DNA from: Salegentibacter maritimus
GTDB taxonomy: Bacteria; Bacteroidota; Bacteroidia; Flavobacteriales; Flavobacteriaceae
Assembly: GCF_016236915.1 (NCBI RefSeq)
Contig: NZ_JAEHOK010000013.1
Coordinates: forward strand, 56,435 to 120,434
Direction of reading: 5' to 3'
DNA length: 64,000 nucleotides
Part shown: piece after piece, positions 16,294-25,039 of the stretch
How positions within the stretch are numbered: the stretch's first letter is position 1
Layout of the letters: each line of letters begins with the position of its first letter
Program-made: the position numbers and the translations under genes
The notes under the pieces: generated by a model
Databases searched by the model: none
Seen by the model: only the letters and a program-made list of their open reading frames with translations
What the model was told of the DNA's origin: nothing

Positions 16294-17757
16294 CTAAAGA
16301 TCACTTATATAGCTTCCATAGAGATCTTTAAATTGAAGGCTTTTAGCAAACCTGTGCTTGCTTAATTTTTTAAATTCTACCAAAGCCCAAAGCAAAAACT
16401 CTTTTAAAAAGTAACTATCTTTTTCTGAAATTTCCGGATGGTACTTTTTGATAAGCTCATTTAAAGGCTTCACAGAATTAAGTTTTTGCTTGTATTCTGC
16501 ATCTGAGAGATCGTCGGGTAATTCGAAACCGCTTTGTTCAAAAAACCAGGCTATCAAATCGTCGTAAGGTGTGGTTTCGTCTGGTCTTTGCAACTTTTCA
16601 ATTTTAGGAAAATATGGCGGGAATAATGTCTTTATCGCATTGCCAATTAACTGTAAAGCTACGCTGGCTGCTCCTTCTTCTTCCCCTTCATATACCAACT
16701 CTACTTTTCCCGTAATAGCCGGTACAACCCCAATGAAATCGCTTAATCGCAACAAAGTACTATCGTCTCCAGAATTTAAAGACCTCCTCTCTGCAGTACT
16801 TAAAAGGTTCTCGTAAGCAGTAATACTTAACCTGGCACTAATTCCGCTTTTTTCGTCTATAAATTCACTCTCCCTGGCTTCAAAGCTAATTTGTTCCAAT
16901 ACATCTTTGGCCAATTCCGGAATATAAACCAAATCACTTTGCCTTTTATCTAGTTTGGCTTCCTGTTCGGTAATGGCTTTAGCAATCTCAATATTTTCTG
17001 GATAATGTGTTAGAATTTGAGACCCAATTCGGTCCTTTAATGGGGTAACAATGCTTCCCCGGTTGGTATAGTCTTCAGGATTAGCGGTAAAAACAAACTG
17101 CAGATCTAACGGCAGCCTTAGTTTAAACCCGCGAATTTGAATATCGCCTTCCTGTAGGATATTAAATAGGGCTACCTGAATGCGTGCCTGTAAATCGGGT
17201 AGCTCGTTAATTACAAAAATACTTCTATTGGCACGGGGAATCATCCCGAAGTGAATTACGCGGTCATCGGCATAGCTTAATTTTAAATTTGCGGCTTTAA
17301 TTGGGTCTACATCACCTATCAAATCGGCTACCGTTACATCTGGGGTGGCCAGTTTTTCAAAAAACCTATCTTCTCGGTGTACCCATTTAATTGGAGTTTC
17401 ATCGCCTTTTTCGGTAATCAATTCTCTGGCGTACCTGGAAATTGGATGTAAAGGATCATCATTAATTTCCGAACCTGCCACAATCGGCATAAACTCATCC
17501 AACAGATTTACCATTAGACGGGCTAATCTCGTTTTAGCCTGCCCTCTTAAACCAAGCAAATTAATATTATGACGAGACAGAATAGCCCTTTCTAATTCTG
17601 GGATCACACTATCTTCATAGCCGTGAATACCTGAAAAAGTTTGCTTTTTATTTTTAATTCTTTCAATTAAATTTCCCCTAAGTTCTTCTTTAATACCCCG
17701 GCTTTTATAGCCGGCTTTCTTTAATTCCCCTAAGGTTTTTATGTTTTCAATTTTCAT
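16294..17757 (-). CDS. MoxR/ChlI-type AAA+ ATPase
   Basis: This 487-residue protein belongs to the magnesium-chelatase-I/MoxR branch of AAA+ ATPases. Residues about 65-80 hold the Walker A region (LLGLRGQAKTRLARL, a non-standard GxxxxGKT variant with Gly-Gln-Ala-Lys-Thr), Walker B is in SIFVINELPDL, and the pre-sensor insert QVALFNILQEGDIQIRG and sensor FVFTANPEDY follow. The C-terminal 130 residues are helical and charged. The next upstream gene encodes a VWA protein. In known systems such a pair acts as a chaperone-like machine that inserts metals or remodels a partner enzyme; the target here is unknown. A strong terminator follows the gene. Confidence 0.85.
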   Translation of the reverse strand: MKIENIKTLGELKKAGYKSRGIKEELRGNLIERIKNKKQTFSGIHGYEDSVIPELERAILSRHNINLLGLRGQAKTRLARLMVNLLDEFMPIVAGSEINDDPLHPISRYARELITEKGDETPIKWVHREDRFFEKLATPDVTVADLIGDVDPIKAANLKLSYADDRVIHFGMIPRANRSIFVINELPDLQARIQVALFNILQEGDIQIRGFKLRLPLDLQFVFTANPEDYTNRGSIVTPLKDRIGSQILTHYPENIEIAKAITEQEAKLDKRQSDLVYIPELAKDVLEQISFEARESEFIDEKSGISARLSITAYENLLSTAERRSLNSGDDSTLLRLSDFIGVVPAITGKVELVYEGEEEGAASVALQLIGNAIKTLFPPYFPKIEKLQRPDETTPYDDLIAWFFEQSGFELPDDLSDAEYKQKLNSVKPLNELIKKYHPEISEKDSYFLKEFLLWALVEFKKLSKHRFAKSLQFKDLYGSYISDL

Positions 17758-18059
17758 ATTTTTTATTTTTCATTCTGTTTGAAATCTGAAGAAAATTTTC
17801 CTGATAATCAATTAGATCAAATTGAACCTGCTCATTTATTCAGGCAGAAATACCATTATAAATTATCAAAAACTCAATATTATAAGATTAAAATAGGTGA
17901 ACTTTATTTTCTCTCAAGCTTACTAAGCCCTTTTCCTATATTGATTTTATAAACTTTTCGTCCTTTAAATTATATTTTTTAGATTGAATTCAGAAATATA
18001 AGTTCACCAGAATTAATTTCTACTGCTCGTTAGTTTACCCATACTAAAAACTAACTCCA
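17758..18059. other. Non-coding gap between the ATPase and VWA genes
   Basis: This AT-rich 302-base stretch contains no open frame of note, no clear hairpin with T run and no good TAnnTTTG box on the minus strand. Whether the two leftward genes form one transcript across it is undecided. Confidence 0.5.
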
Positions 18060-19190
18060 CTAATTGCCCCTAATTCTTTTTTTCCTATTGGTCTCATAAT
18101 CTTCAAAAATCATTTCACCCAAACCTTTAAGTCCGGTATAAAAAGCCTTTCCCTGGTTGGCATAAGTAAACTCCCTAACAAACTGCATCAAATAAGGGTC
18201 TTGCGCTATCATAAATGTGGTAATTGGAATATGTAATTTACGAGCTTGCCGGGCCATGGTATAGCATTTTCCGATAATATATGGATCAAGCCCCATACTG
18301 TTTTTATAATAAGAACCATCTCGCTCTCTTAGGCAACTGGGTTTACCATCGGTAATCATAAAAATTTGCCGGTTGGTACTTCGCTTTCTTCTTAAAATAT
18401 CCATAGCTAATTTTAAACCTGCTACCGTATTGGTATGATAAGGCCCTACTTTAAGATAAGGAAGATCTGCTATGGAGACCGGCCAGGCGTTATTTCCAAA
18501 AACAATAATATCCAGACTGTCTTTTGGATACCTGGTCGTTATTAATTCGGCAAGTGCCATAGCCACTTTTTTGGCAGGGGTAATACGGTCTTCGCCATAA
18601 AGTATCATACTATGGCTAAGGTCTATCATTAGCACTGTGCTCATTCGGGATTTATAGTGCGTTTCTTCTACCACCAGGTCTTCTTCACTCATGTTAAAAT
18701 CACCTATCCCATGATTAATTTGAGCGTTACGCAAGCTTTCGGTAATTGAAATTTTATCGGGTGCATCTCCAAACTGAAATGCTTTAAAATCTCCGGTATG
18801 TTCATCGCCCCTACCTACGTGGTTAGTTCTATGGCTTCCTGAGGCACTTTTCTTTAGTTTTCCAAAAATTTGATCTAAAGCCTGCTTTCTAATAGCACGT
18901 TCGGTTTTACCCGTAATTGCCATCCCACCACCATCATCTTCATTTTCTTCTTTTATATAGCCCTTCTTTTTAAGGTCTTCTACAAAATCATCTAACGTAT
19001 AATCTTCAGTGGTTAATTTATACTCTTCATCAAGTTGTTTTAGCCAGTCTAAAGCTTCATCTAAATCGCCTGAAGTATGTGTAATCAATTCCTTAAAAAC
19101 CTCAAATAACCTATCAAAAGGTGACTTTTCCAGTGCTTCAAACTTATTAAAGACAAATCCGCTGCCCTGTCTGTAATCTTTCTTTTTCAT
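18060..19190 (-). CDS. VWA-domain protein partnering the MoxR-type ATPase
   Basis: The 376-residue product carries a von Willebrand A domain in its C-terminal half. The metal-ion-dependent adhesion site is seen as MLIDLSHSM-like VLMIDLSHSM (DxSxS), with a downstream Thr-containing segment and IFMITDGKPS (the TDG motif). The N-terminal 150 residues are charged and helical. I start it at the ATG at 19190 (MKKKDYRQGSG); an in-frame start 17 codons earlier would add a segment unlike the family. ChlI/ChlD, CoxD/CoxE and NorQ/NorD pairs have the same logic: AAA ATPase plus VWA adaptor. The client protein is not evident from the neighbours. Confidence 0.85.
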   Translation of the reverse strand: MKKKDYRQGSGFVFNKFEALEKSPFDRLFEVFKELITHTSGDLDEALDWLKQLDEEYKLTTEDYTLDDFVEDLKKKGYIKEENEDDGGGMAITGKTERAIRKQALDQIFGKLKKSASGSHRTNHVGRGDEHTGDFKAFQFGDAPDKISITESLRNAQINHGIGDFNMSEEDLVVEETHYKSRMSTVLMIDLSHSMILYGEDRITPAKKVAMALAELITTRYPKDSLDIIVFGNNAWPVSIADLPYLKVGPYHTNTVAGLKLAMDILRRKRSTNRQIFMITDGKPSCLRERDGSYYKNSMGLDPYIIGKCYTMARQARKLHIPITTFMIAQDPYLMQFVREFTYANQGKAFYTGLKGLGEMIFEDYETNRKKRIRGN

Positions 19191-19643
19191 AATCTTAAAA
19201 TTACAGTATTTTGGGTAGAATTGGAAAATCTTTAACTGCAACAGAAACTAAACTTATGTTAATCTATAAGTTTAATCCTTATAAAACTCTTTTTACAAGC
19301 CCGCTTCTTTTCTCAATTATAATTGTTTTAAAACTAACTAGCGTAATATTATAAGGGATATTGAAAAAATCACGACCAACTTATAAAGTGAACAGCATTA
19401 ACTTACAAGAGATAAGAGCAAGCTGAAATAGCGAGCTAGACACCTATATTCTATGTTTTATAACTTAATTTAGAGTGATTAAGGCTAAATAATTGCTTCC
19501 AGAATTTTAAATGGAACGTGACAAAAAGATAAAGGTTTACTACACCTAATCTCAACTCCAAATTCAAAAAGTTCACTCAAAACATCTGGTTGACTTGCCT
19601 CTCTTATTTTGCTTAAGGCTCATCATTCATCATTCTATTTGAT
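19191..19643. other. Non-coding gap of about 450 bases
   Basis: No supported gene, RNA fold or terminator was found here. The DNA is AT-rich. It must hold the promoter of the leftward VWA gene, but no convincing consensus box is visible. Confidence 0.45.
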
Positions 19644-20171
19644 TTACCTAATTATTGTATAGCCCTGCATTTGGTAAGTGGGAATATCTATTAAAGCAGA
19701 TAAAGTTAATTTGATTAAGGGATTCATTTCGGTTTCCGGGTTAATACCTCTTTCGGCAGCTGCCTGTCCGCAAATATTAATAGGAACCCCATAATCTGTC
19801 AATTTTTTAATAAGATCCAGGTTAGGATTGCTCTTCCCTTTTTTTAGCTTATAAGCTTTTTCGGTAAGAACAATAGGCGAAGCTTCGCCACTGATAACCG
19901 CTGCTACCTGAATGTTCTCTTTAGGAACATGGTTAGCTTCCAACAGATTAATAAGTCGGGCTATTTTCCACAGTGAAGCATTTACTCCATCACGTTCCTT
20001 TTTATTTGTTATATGGAAGAACATTTTATATTCCTTTTGTGGGTTAGGCTTTATAGCAACCTCTTCATATTCTATAATTCTACCGTAACCCTCAATAGCC
20101 GGTGTTTTCCAACTTTGTGCCTGTATAGGTAAGCTTATAATTACTAATAGAAAGAAAACAAATCTTATCAT
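19644..20171 (-). CDS. Exported DsrE-like protein
   Basis: The 175-residue product starts at the ATG at 20171 (MIRFVFFLLVIISLPIQAQ), which gives a clean signal peptide ending near residue 19; starting 20 codons earlier would bury it. The mature part looks like the DsrE/DsrF-like fold: KMFFHITN, a helix IARLINLLEANHV, VAAVISGEASPIVL, and a conserved Cys in VPINICGQAAAERGI. Cytoplasmic DsrE proteins relay sulfur through such a Cys. An exported single-gene version is common in Bacteroidota and its role is unknown. It has no close operon partner here. Confidence 0.75.
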   Translation of the reverse strand: MIRFVFFLLVIISLPIQAQSWKTPAIEGYGRIIEYEEVAIKPNPQKEYKMFFHITNKKERDGVNASLWKIARLINLLEANHVPKENIQVAAVISGEASPIVLTEKAYKLKKGKSNPNLDLIKKLTDYGVPINICGQAAAERGINPETEMNPLIKLTLSALIDIPTYQMQGYTIIR

Positions 20172-20749
20172 TTTTTTACTTGAATTTATATTTTTAAGAT
20201 ACTTATCAACTCCTACCGGTTTATTTCCCATAATTCTTTAAGGATTTACCGCCTCACTTAAAATAACATTTTATTGATCGTAAAAGTGATAAAATCCTCT
20301 TATCTCTCAATAGCGATTAATTTATATACTTTCGGCAAAAATATATTCAAATTTAAATCGCCAGCTATGTTACAAAAGTGCAATAAAAACTAGTTTAGAC
20401 CGAGACAGTTCCTACTTTTCTTAAATAAATTACCGTAATATTAATGAGACTATAGTTAATTTCGAGGCAAGGCTAGGAGTATTAAATCCTGAGTATGGAG
20501 TAAAAATATACACTAAGCATAATTTTAGGTTTATAGTAGTTTTCACTCAGCAAATATGCGATTCTTTTAATAAGTTTTTCAGCTTTAAAATTTATTTTCT
20601 GGGTATCGCTGGCAATGATTTTTTTTTAAACTTATATACCCTTGTCCAAACAGAATATTAGATTTGAGTTTTATAGTGTTATTCTTTTCTTAAATGCTTC
20701 AACAATTCCTAAAGAGTTTAGAGATTTGACTGTTATAATATACAGATAC
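20172..20749. other. Divergent intergenic region of about 580 bases
   Basis: No gene is supported in this AT-rich stretch. A perfect -7-like box TAGATTTG occurs on the plus strand at 20659-20666, about 84 bases before the PAP2 start, but I see no TTG at the proper distance. An unusual T run lies at about 20620-20628. Confidence 0.4.
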
Positions 20750-21565
20750 ATGAAAAAAATAATATTAAGTATTTTTTGCTTAGGCCTGGTTTTTAATTTT
20801 TATGGCCAGAACTCACCTTACGAGACCAATACCTGGAAAGACGGTGCTTACATTGCAGGAACTGTGGGTATAAATATCTTAGGCCTCACTTTAATTCAAA
20901 ATAAGGATGCGCTCACAGAGTCCGAACTACAGGCACTCAATAAAAATGATATATGGAAAATAGACCGATGGGCTGCCGGAAATTATTCTGAAAAAGCAGA
21001 TGCCATAAGTTATATTCCTTTTTATGCGGCCTTAGGAATGCCCCTGGCGTTTTTACCCGGAGAAAACGAACGCAAGAATTTTGGACAAATAAGCGTTCTA
21101 TTTATTGAAACAATGGCTACAACAGGGGTGTTTTATACTATGACTGCCGGTTTAATAGATAAAAGTAGACCTCTAGTGTACAATAAAAACCTTCCTGTAG
21201 ACACACGTGCCGAGGGAGGTGCACAACGATCTTTTATTGCAGGACATACTGCCGTGGCAGCAGCGGGTACATTCTTTGCTGCAAAGGTCTTTAATGATTT
21301 TCATCCAGATTCTAAAGCAGTACCTTACATATGGGGAGGTGCCGTTGGAGTTTCGGCACTTATGGGGTATTTAAGAACAAAAGCCGGCAAACACTTTTTA
21401 ACAGATAATATTGCCGGTTTTATAGTAGGAGCAGCTAGTGGTATTTTAATACCTGAACTACATAAGAAAGACAAGAAACACATTGATCTTTATCCCACTG
21501 CAAGTTTTAATATTAATGGTACGGGCATAAACACTAAAGGACTGGCATTAAGCTATAAATTTTAA
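20750..21565 (+). CDS. PAP2-superfamily membrane/exported phosphatase-like protein
   Basis: The 271-residue product begins at the ATG at 20750 (MKKIILSIFCLGLVF), a signal-peptide-like start; an upstream TTG in frame would add an unlikely leader. PAP2 motifs are partly conserved: SRP in LIDKSRPLVYN, AGH in RSFIAGHTAVAAAG (usually SGH), and R-x5-H-x3-D in RTKAGKHFLTDN. The Lys of the first motif (K-x6-RP) is not at its usual place, so activity may differ from classic phosphatidate or undecaprenyl-pyrophosphate phosphatases. The next gene, 11 bases downstream, encodes another phosphoesterase-type enzyme and is probably co-transcribed. Confidence 0.8.
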   Translation: MKKIILSIFCLGLVFNFYGQNSPYETNTWKDGAYIAGTVGINILGLTLIQNKDALTESELQALNKNDIWKIDRWAAGNYSEKADAISYIPFYAALGMPLAFLPGENERKNFGQISVLFIETMATTGVFYTMTAGLIDKSRPLVYNKNLPVDTRAEGGAQRSFIAGHTAVAAAGTFFAAKVFNDFHPDSKAVPYIWGGAVGVSALMGYLRTKAGKHFLTDNIAGFIVGAASGILIPELHKKDKKHIDLYPTASFNINGTGINTKGLALSYKF

Positions 21566-21576
21566 TTGAATTCGCC

Positions 21577-22653
21577 ATGGAGATTTCAGAACTAATAATG
21601 CTGGTGGCTTGTGCCGTTTTATTAATACCCAGTATAGCATCTGCAACACGTTTTGATAAATGGTGGATAAGGGCTTTTGACTTTCCGCGTATCCAAATTT
21701 CAATACTAAGTAGTGTTGTGCTTGTTATAGCTATTTTTGTTTTTGATTTTTCTGAGGTAATTCATTTTATAGCAATAGGCTTACTAATTTTAAGCTTATT
21801 ATACCAATTAGATAAGATCTACCCATATACCTGGTTTGCAAAAAAAGAAGTAATGCAATTTGAAGATGGAGATCCTACCGATAATATTTCTATTCTAGTA
21901 AGTAATGTTCTTACCCCAAACAAAGACTATCATAAACTTCTTGAAATTGTAAACAGAAGACAGCCGGATATTTTATTAACGCTTGAATCTGATAACAAAT
22001 GGGAAGAAGCGCTTAAAGATCTTGAAAAAGACTACAAATATTGTGTAAAAGTGCCCCAGGATAATCTTTATGGAATGCATTTATATTCTAAACTTAAATT
22101 AGAGGAAACTGAAGTAAGATATCTGGTAAAAGAAGATATTCCTTCTATTCACGGGTTTGTACGCTTAGATGACAACTCAAAAATTAGAATACATTGTATG
22201 CATCCCAGGCCACCCAGTCCTTCTGAAGCTCAAACATCTACTAACCGTGATGCTGAATTATTGATGTTGGGCAGAGACGTAAGAAAACAAGATGAGAGTG
22301 TCCTGGTATTTGGAGATTTAAACGACGTTGCCTGGTCCAGGACCACCAGGTTATTTCAACAAATGAGCGGCTTACTGGACCCCAGGATTGGAAGGGGCTT
22401 TTTTAACACCTTTCACGCCGATTATTTGTTCTTTAGATGGCCACTTGACCATGTCTTTCATAGCAATGATTTTACCCTTATTGATATTGCCAGGGAAAAA
22501 CATATAGGATCCGATCATTTCCCTATGTATATTAAGTTGAATTTTGAGCGGAAAGCAGAGCTGGAACAAAATAAACCGGAAGCCGAAGACGAAGAGAAAG
22601 AATGGGCTCAAAAAAAGATTGATGATGCTAAACCTCGCGAAAACGGAGTTTAA
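21577..22653 (+). CDS. Membrane-anchored endonuclease/exonuclease/phosphatase (EEP) family hydrolase
   Basis: Three hydrophobic helices lie in about residues 1-85. The catalytic EEP domain follows, with ILLTLESDNKW (metal-binding Glu), VLVFGDLNDVAW (the D-x-N motif) and GSDHFPMYI (catalytic Asp-His). The tail from about residue 330 is very acidic and charged. Length is 358. Substrates of such membrane EEP proteins may be nucleic acids, phospholipids or phosphoinositide-like molecules; the sequence does not decide. It follows the PAP2 gene by 11 bases, and its 3' end overlaps the convergent receiver gene by four bases. Confidence 0.82.
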   Translation: MEISELIMLVACAVLLIPSIASATRFDKWWIRAFDFPRIQISILSSVVLVIAIFVFDFSEVIHFIAIGLLILSLLYQLDKIYPYTWFAKKEVMQFEDGDPTDNISILVSNVLTPNKDYHKLLEIVNRRQPDILLTLESDNKWEEALKDLEKDYKYCVKVPQDNLYGMHLYSKLKLEETEVRYLVKEDIPSIHGFVRLDDNSKIRIHCMHPRPPSPSEAQTSTNRDAELLMLGRDVRKQDESVLVFGDLNDVAWSRTTRLFQQMSGLLDPRIGRGFFNTFHADYLFFRWPLDHVFHSNDFTLIDIAREKHIGSDHFPMYIKLNFERKAELEQNKPEAEDEEKEWAQKKIDDAKPRENGV

Positions 22654-23060
22654 ACCCGCTCAAAAAAATGGCTTATTTCAGGAATTTCTTTAATCTTTTC
22701 ACAATCTAAAGACGCTATTGGCTTTTCAATAAAAGACCGCACCATACTATATTTTTCGACTTCTTTTCTATCTTTATCGTTAATTGAAGAGGTTACCATT
22801 ACCACATGATAATTAGAGTTTTCCTTATGCGACTCCAAATGTTTTAGAAAATCCCATCCATTTATATTCGGCATATTAATATCTAAAAAAATCAGAAAGT
22901 TTTTATTTTCATTTCGCTGTTGTTGCTCATCTAAATAATTTAAAGCAACCGTAGCCTTGCGGAAACTAATAGGGTTTGAGGCAATATCATGGTTTATTAT
23001 CATTTTCTCCTGAATAAAAATCACAATCTGGTCGTCATCTACAATAATTACTTCAAGCAT
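22650..23060 (-). CDS. Single-domain response regulator (CheY-like)
   Basis: The 136-residue protein is a bare receiver domain. The acidic pocket is VDDDQ (8-10), the phospho-acceptor is Asp60 in FLDINMPNING, the switch Ser/Thr is in MVTSS and the Lys is in FIEKPI. There is no output domain. It starts 23 bases after the stop of the PAS-rich signalling gene and should be its partner. Similar Bacteroidota receivers carry longer beta-alpha loops like the one here (QQQRNENKN). The stop codon overlaps the end of the convergent EEP gene. Confidence 0.9.
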   Translation of the reverse strand: MLEVIIVDDDQIVIFIQEKMIINHDIASNPISFRKATVALNYLDEQQQRNENKNFLIFLDINMPNINGWDFLKHLESHKENSNYHVVMVTSSINDKDRKEVEKYSMVRSFIEKPIASLDCEKIKEIPEISHFFERV

Positions 23061-23083
23061 TTTAAAGGATTTAGGACAAAAGC

Positions 23084-24835
23084 TTATAATTCTTCTTCAG
23101 TTTTATTGGTAATTTTTCTAATTACCTTATCTAGCTCTTCCGACGAATTTAATATATTATCTATAACTTCATCTATATTGTCCAGGTTATTTCTTTGATT
23201 TTTTAGTAAATCAATAAGCCCCATTATTCTGGCCAGGGGCGCCCTAACCACATGAGATTGTGTCCAGGCTATTTCCCGAAGCCTTTCGTTACTACGCTCT
23301 ATGGCATTAATATACTGTCTTCTTTCAGTAATATCCTGTATAGAGCCAATAATTCGGGAGGGCTTGTTGTTAGCATCGGTTATTACATAACTTCGGTCCA
23401 GAATATATTTATAGTTTCCATCGGCACATTTAAAACGATATTCAATATTCAATAGCTTTTTATGGTTTGTAAATATTTCGGAAGTAGCGTTAATTACCCG
23501 TTGGTAATCGTCTGGATGGAGTTTCTGTTTCCACCACGATCTAGATACATTGAGTTCCTTTGGACTATAACCGAAGATATCATAAATAGCATTGCTAAAT
23601 TGAAAAGAATCTTTTTCTATATCGTAATCTGTTATTAAATCGGTGGTAGCTTTAGCAACAATATCATAACGCTCTAAACTTTCCCTCAGCTCCTTTTCCT
23701 GTAACTTAAAACGGGTAATGTCTCTCGAGTTTGCCACCAAACCATTTACGGCAGGATCGTCTCTTAGGTCACTAATAATTGTTTCCAGCCATCGCCAATT
23801 ACCCGCTACATCTTGATACCTGTAAGAAGGCAATTGATAAGATTTAACTTTACCGATAAATTTAATCTTATCTTCAATGAGAGGGCGATCTTCTTTATGA
23901 ATAAATTGAAAAACATTTGTTCCCTCCAGTTTTTCCGGGCTTACGCCTAGAATGTTCTTAGCGCTCGGACTGATGTAAGAGTAATGAAAATTTTCATCTA
24001 TAATACTTATTACATCACTGCCGTCTTGCACCAGTGCTTTAAAACGCTGCTGGCTATGTCTAAGTTTTTCTTCCGCCTTGAGTTTTTCGGTTATATCGTG
24101 AGCCAGGGTAACCCTTGCTTCACGCCCACCAAACATAATTGGATTGCTTTGTACAGCTATATGGAGTACTTTTCCTGCCTTAGTGAAATGTTTTACATTT
24201 ATAACAAAAAAATCATGGAAATTATTTTCTACGGTTCTTTCAATTCTATCTTCATCCTCTACCCAAAGATCTCTAACCGTCATTTGCATAAACTCCTCAC
24301 GTGAGTAGCCATAAAGATTAATTGCAGCCTGGTTTACACTTAAAAACTCAAGAGTATTCCTGTCCAGAACCCACATAGGTAAAGGGCTTGATTCAAATAG
24401 GGTACGATATTTTTCTTCAGATTCGTACAACTGTCGCTGTACTCTACTACGCTCTATACTATAGTGAATGCTTTTTGAAAGATTGGACGCATTAATTTCA
24501 TCTTTTAGAAGATAATCTGAAACTCCCCAGGAAAGGGTTTTCATTCCATAATCTTTATTTGCATATCCTGTAAGAACTACCACGGGTGTAGCATTAGCTA
24601 AAGCCAGCACCTCCTTAACAAGAACTTCAGGGCTCTTAATATCTGGAAGCGATAGATCTAATATTACGGTGTCAAAGACTGTTGAATAAAGGAATTCTAT
24701 TGCATCCTTAAAGTTTTTAGCATGCTTTATTTCCAGGCTTGCATGCTCTTCAGAAAGATAATCCTCAATAAGAATAAAGTCACCAGGGTTGTCTTCAATA
24801 ACTAATATCTTTAATTGCCCGGTTTTTCTTTTCAT
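23084..24835 (-). CDS. REC-PAS-PAS-PAS-DHp signalling protein lacking an ATPase domain
   Basis: The 583 residues contain an N-terminal receiver (about 8-125; phospho-acceptor Asp60 in VILDLSLPD), then three PAS domains at about 135-250, 260-375 and 390-505 (each with typical S-box endings such as DITERRQYI), and a dimerisation/phosphotransfer-like helix hairpin at about 510-575 with the potential phospho-accepting His528 in WTQSHVVRAPLARI. The protein ends 55 residues after that His, with no N, G1, F or G2 boxes. It therefore cannot phosphorylate itself as a normal kinase would. It could act as a phosphotransfer hub or use an ATPase domain in trans. The lone receiver follows at once. Confidence 0.85.
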   Translation of the reverse strand: MKRKTGQLKILVIEDNPGDFILIEDYLSEEHASLEIKHAKNFKDAIEFLYSTVFDTVILDLSLPDIKSPEVLVKEVLALANATPVVVLTGYANKDYGMKTLSWGVSDYLLKDEINASNLSKSIHYSIERSRVQRQLYESEEKYRTLFESSPLPMWVLDRNTLEFLSVNQAAINLYGYSREEFMQMTVRDLWVEDEDRIERTVENNFHDFFVINVKHFTKAGKVLHIAVQSNPIMFGGREARVTLAHDITEKLKAEEKLRHSQQRFKALVQDGSDVISIIDENFHYSYISPSAKNILGVSPEKLEGTNVFQFIHKEDRPLIEDKIKFIGKVKSYQLPSYRYQDVAGNWRWLETIISDLRDDPAVNGLVANSRDITRFKLQEKELRESLERYDIVAKATTDLITDYDIEKDSFQFSNAIYDIFGYSPKELNVSRSWWKQKLHPDDYQRVINATSEIFTNHKKLLNIEYRFKCADGNYKYILDRSYVITDANNKPSRIIGSIQDITERRQYINAIERSNERLREIAWTQSHVVRAPLARIMGLIDLLKNQRNNLDNIDEVIDNILNSSEELDKVIRKITNKTEEEL

Positions 24836-25039
24836 TTAATTTAAATATACCTATAATATATTGATAAACGTAAAATTATTCTGTGATTAGAAAACAATAT
24901 TAAGTAAAGATACTAAAATTGTTCTTGCGTTATAAATTAAAACTTTTTATCAGACTAAAATTTGAACATCATCATTTTCTGTATTGATTATCAATACCTA
25001 TCATTTATTAAACGTCCTATACAATTTATGGCTATCGCT

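Noticed and set aside
20642..20749. Upstream TTG extension of the PAP2-like gene
   Set aside because: It would place 36 residues before a clear signal-peptide start, and the ATG at 20750 is the natural start.
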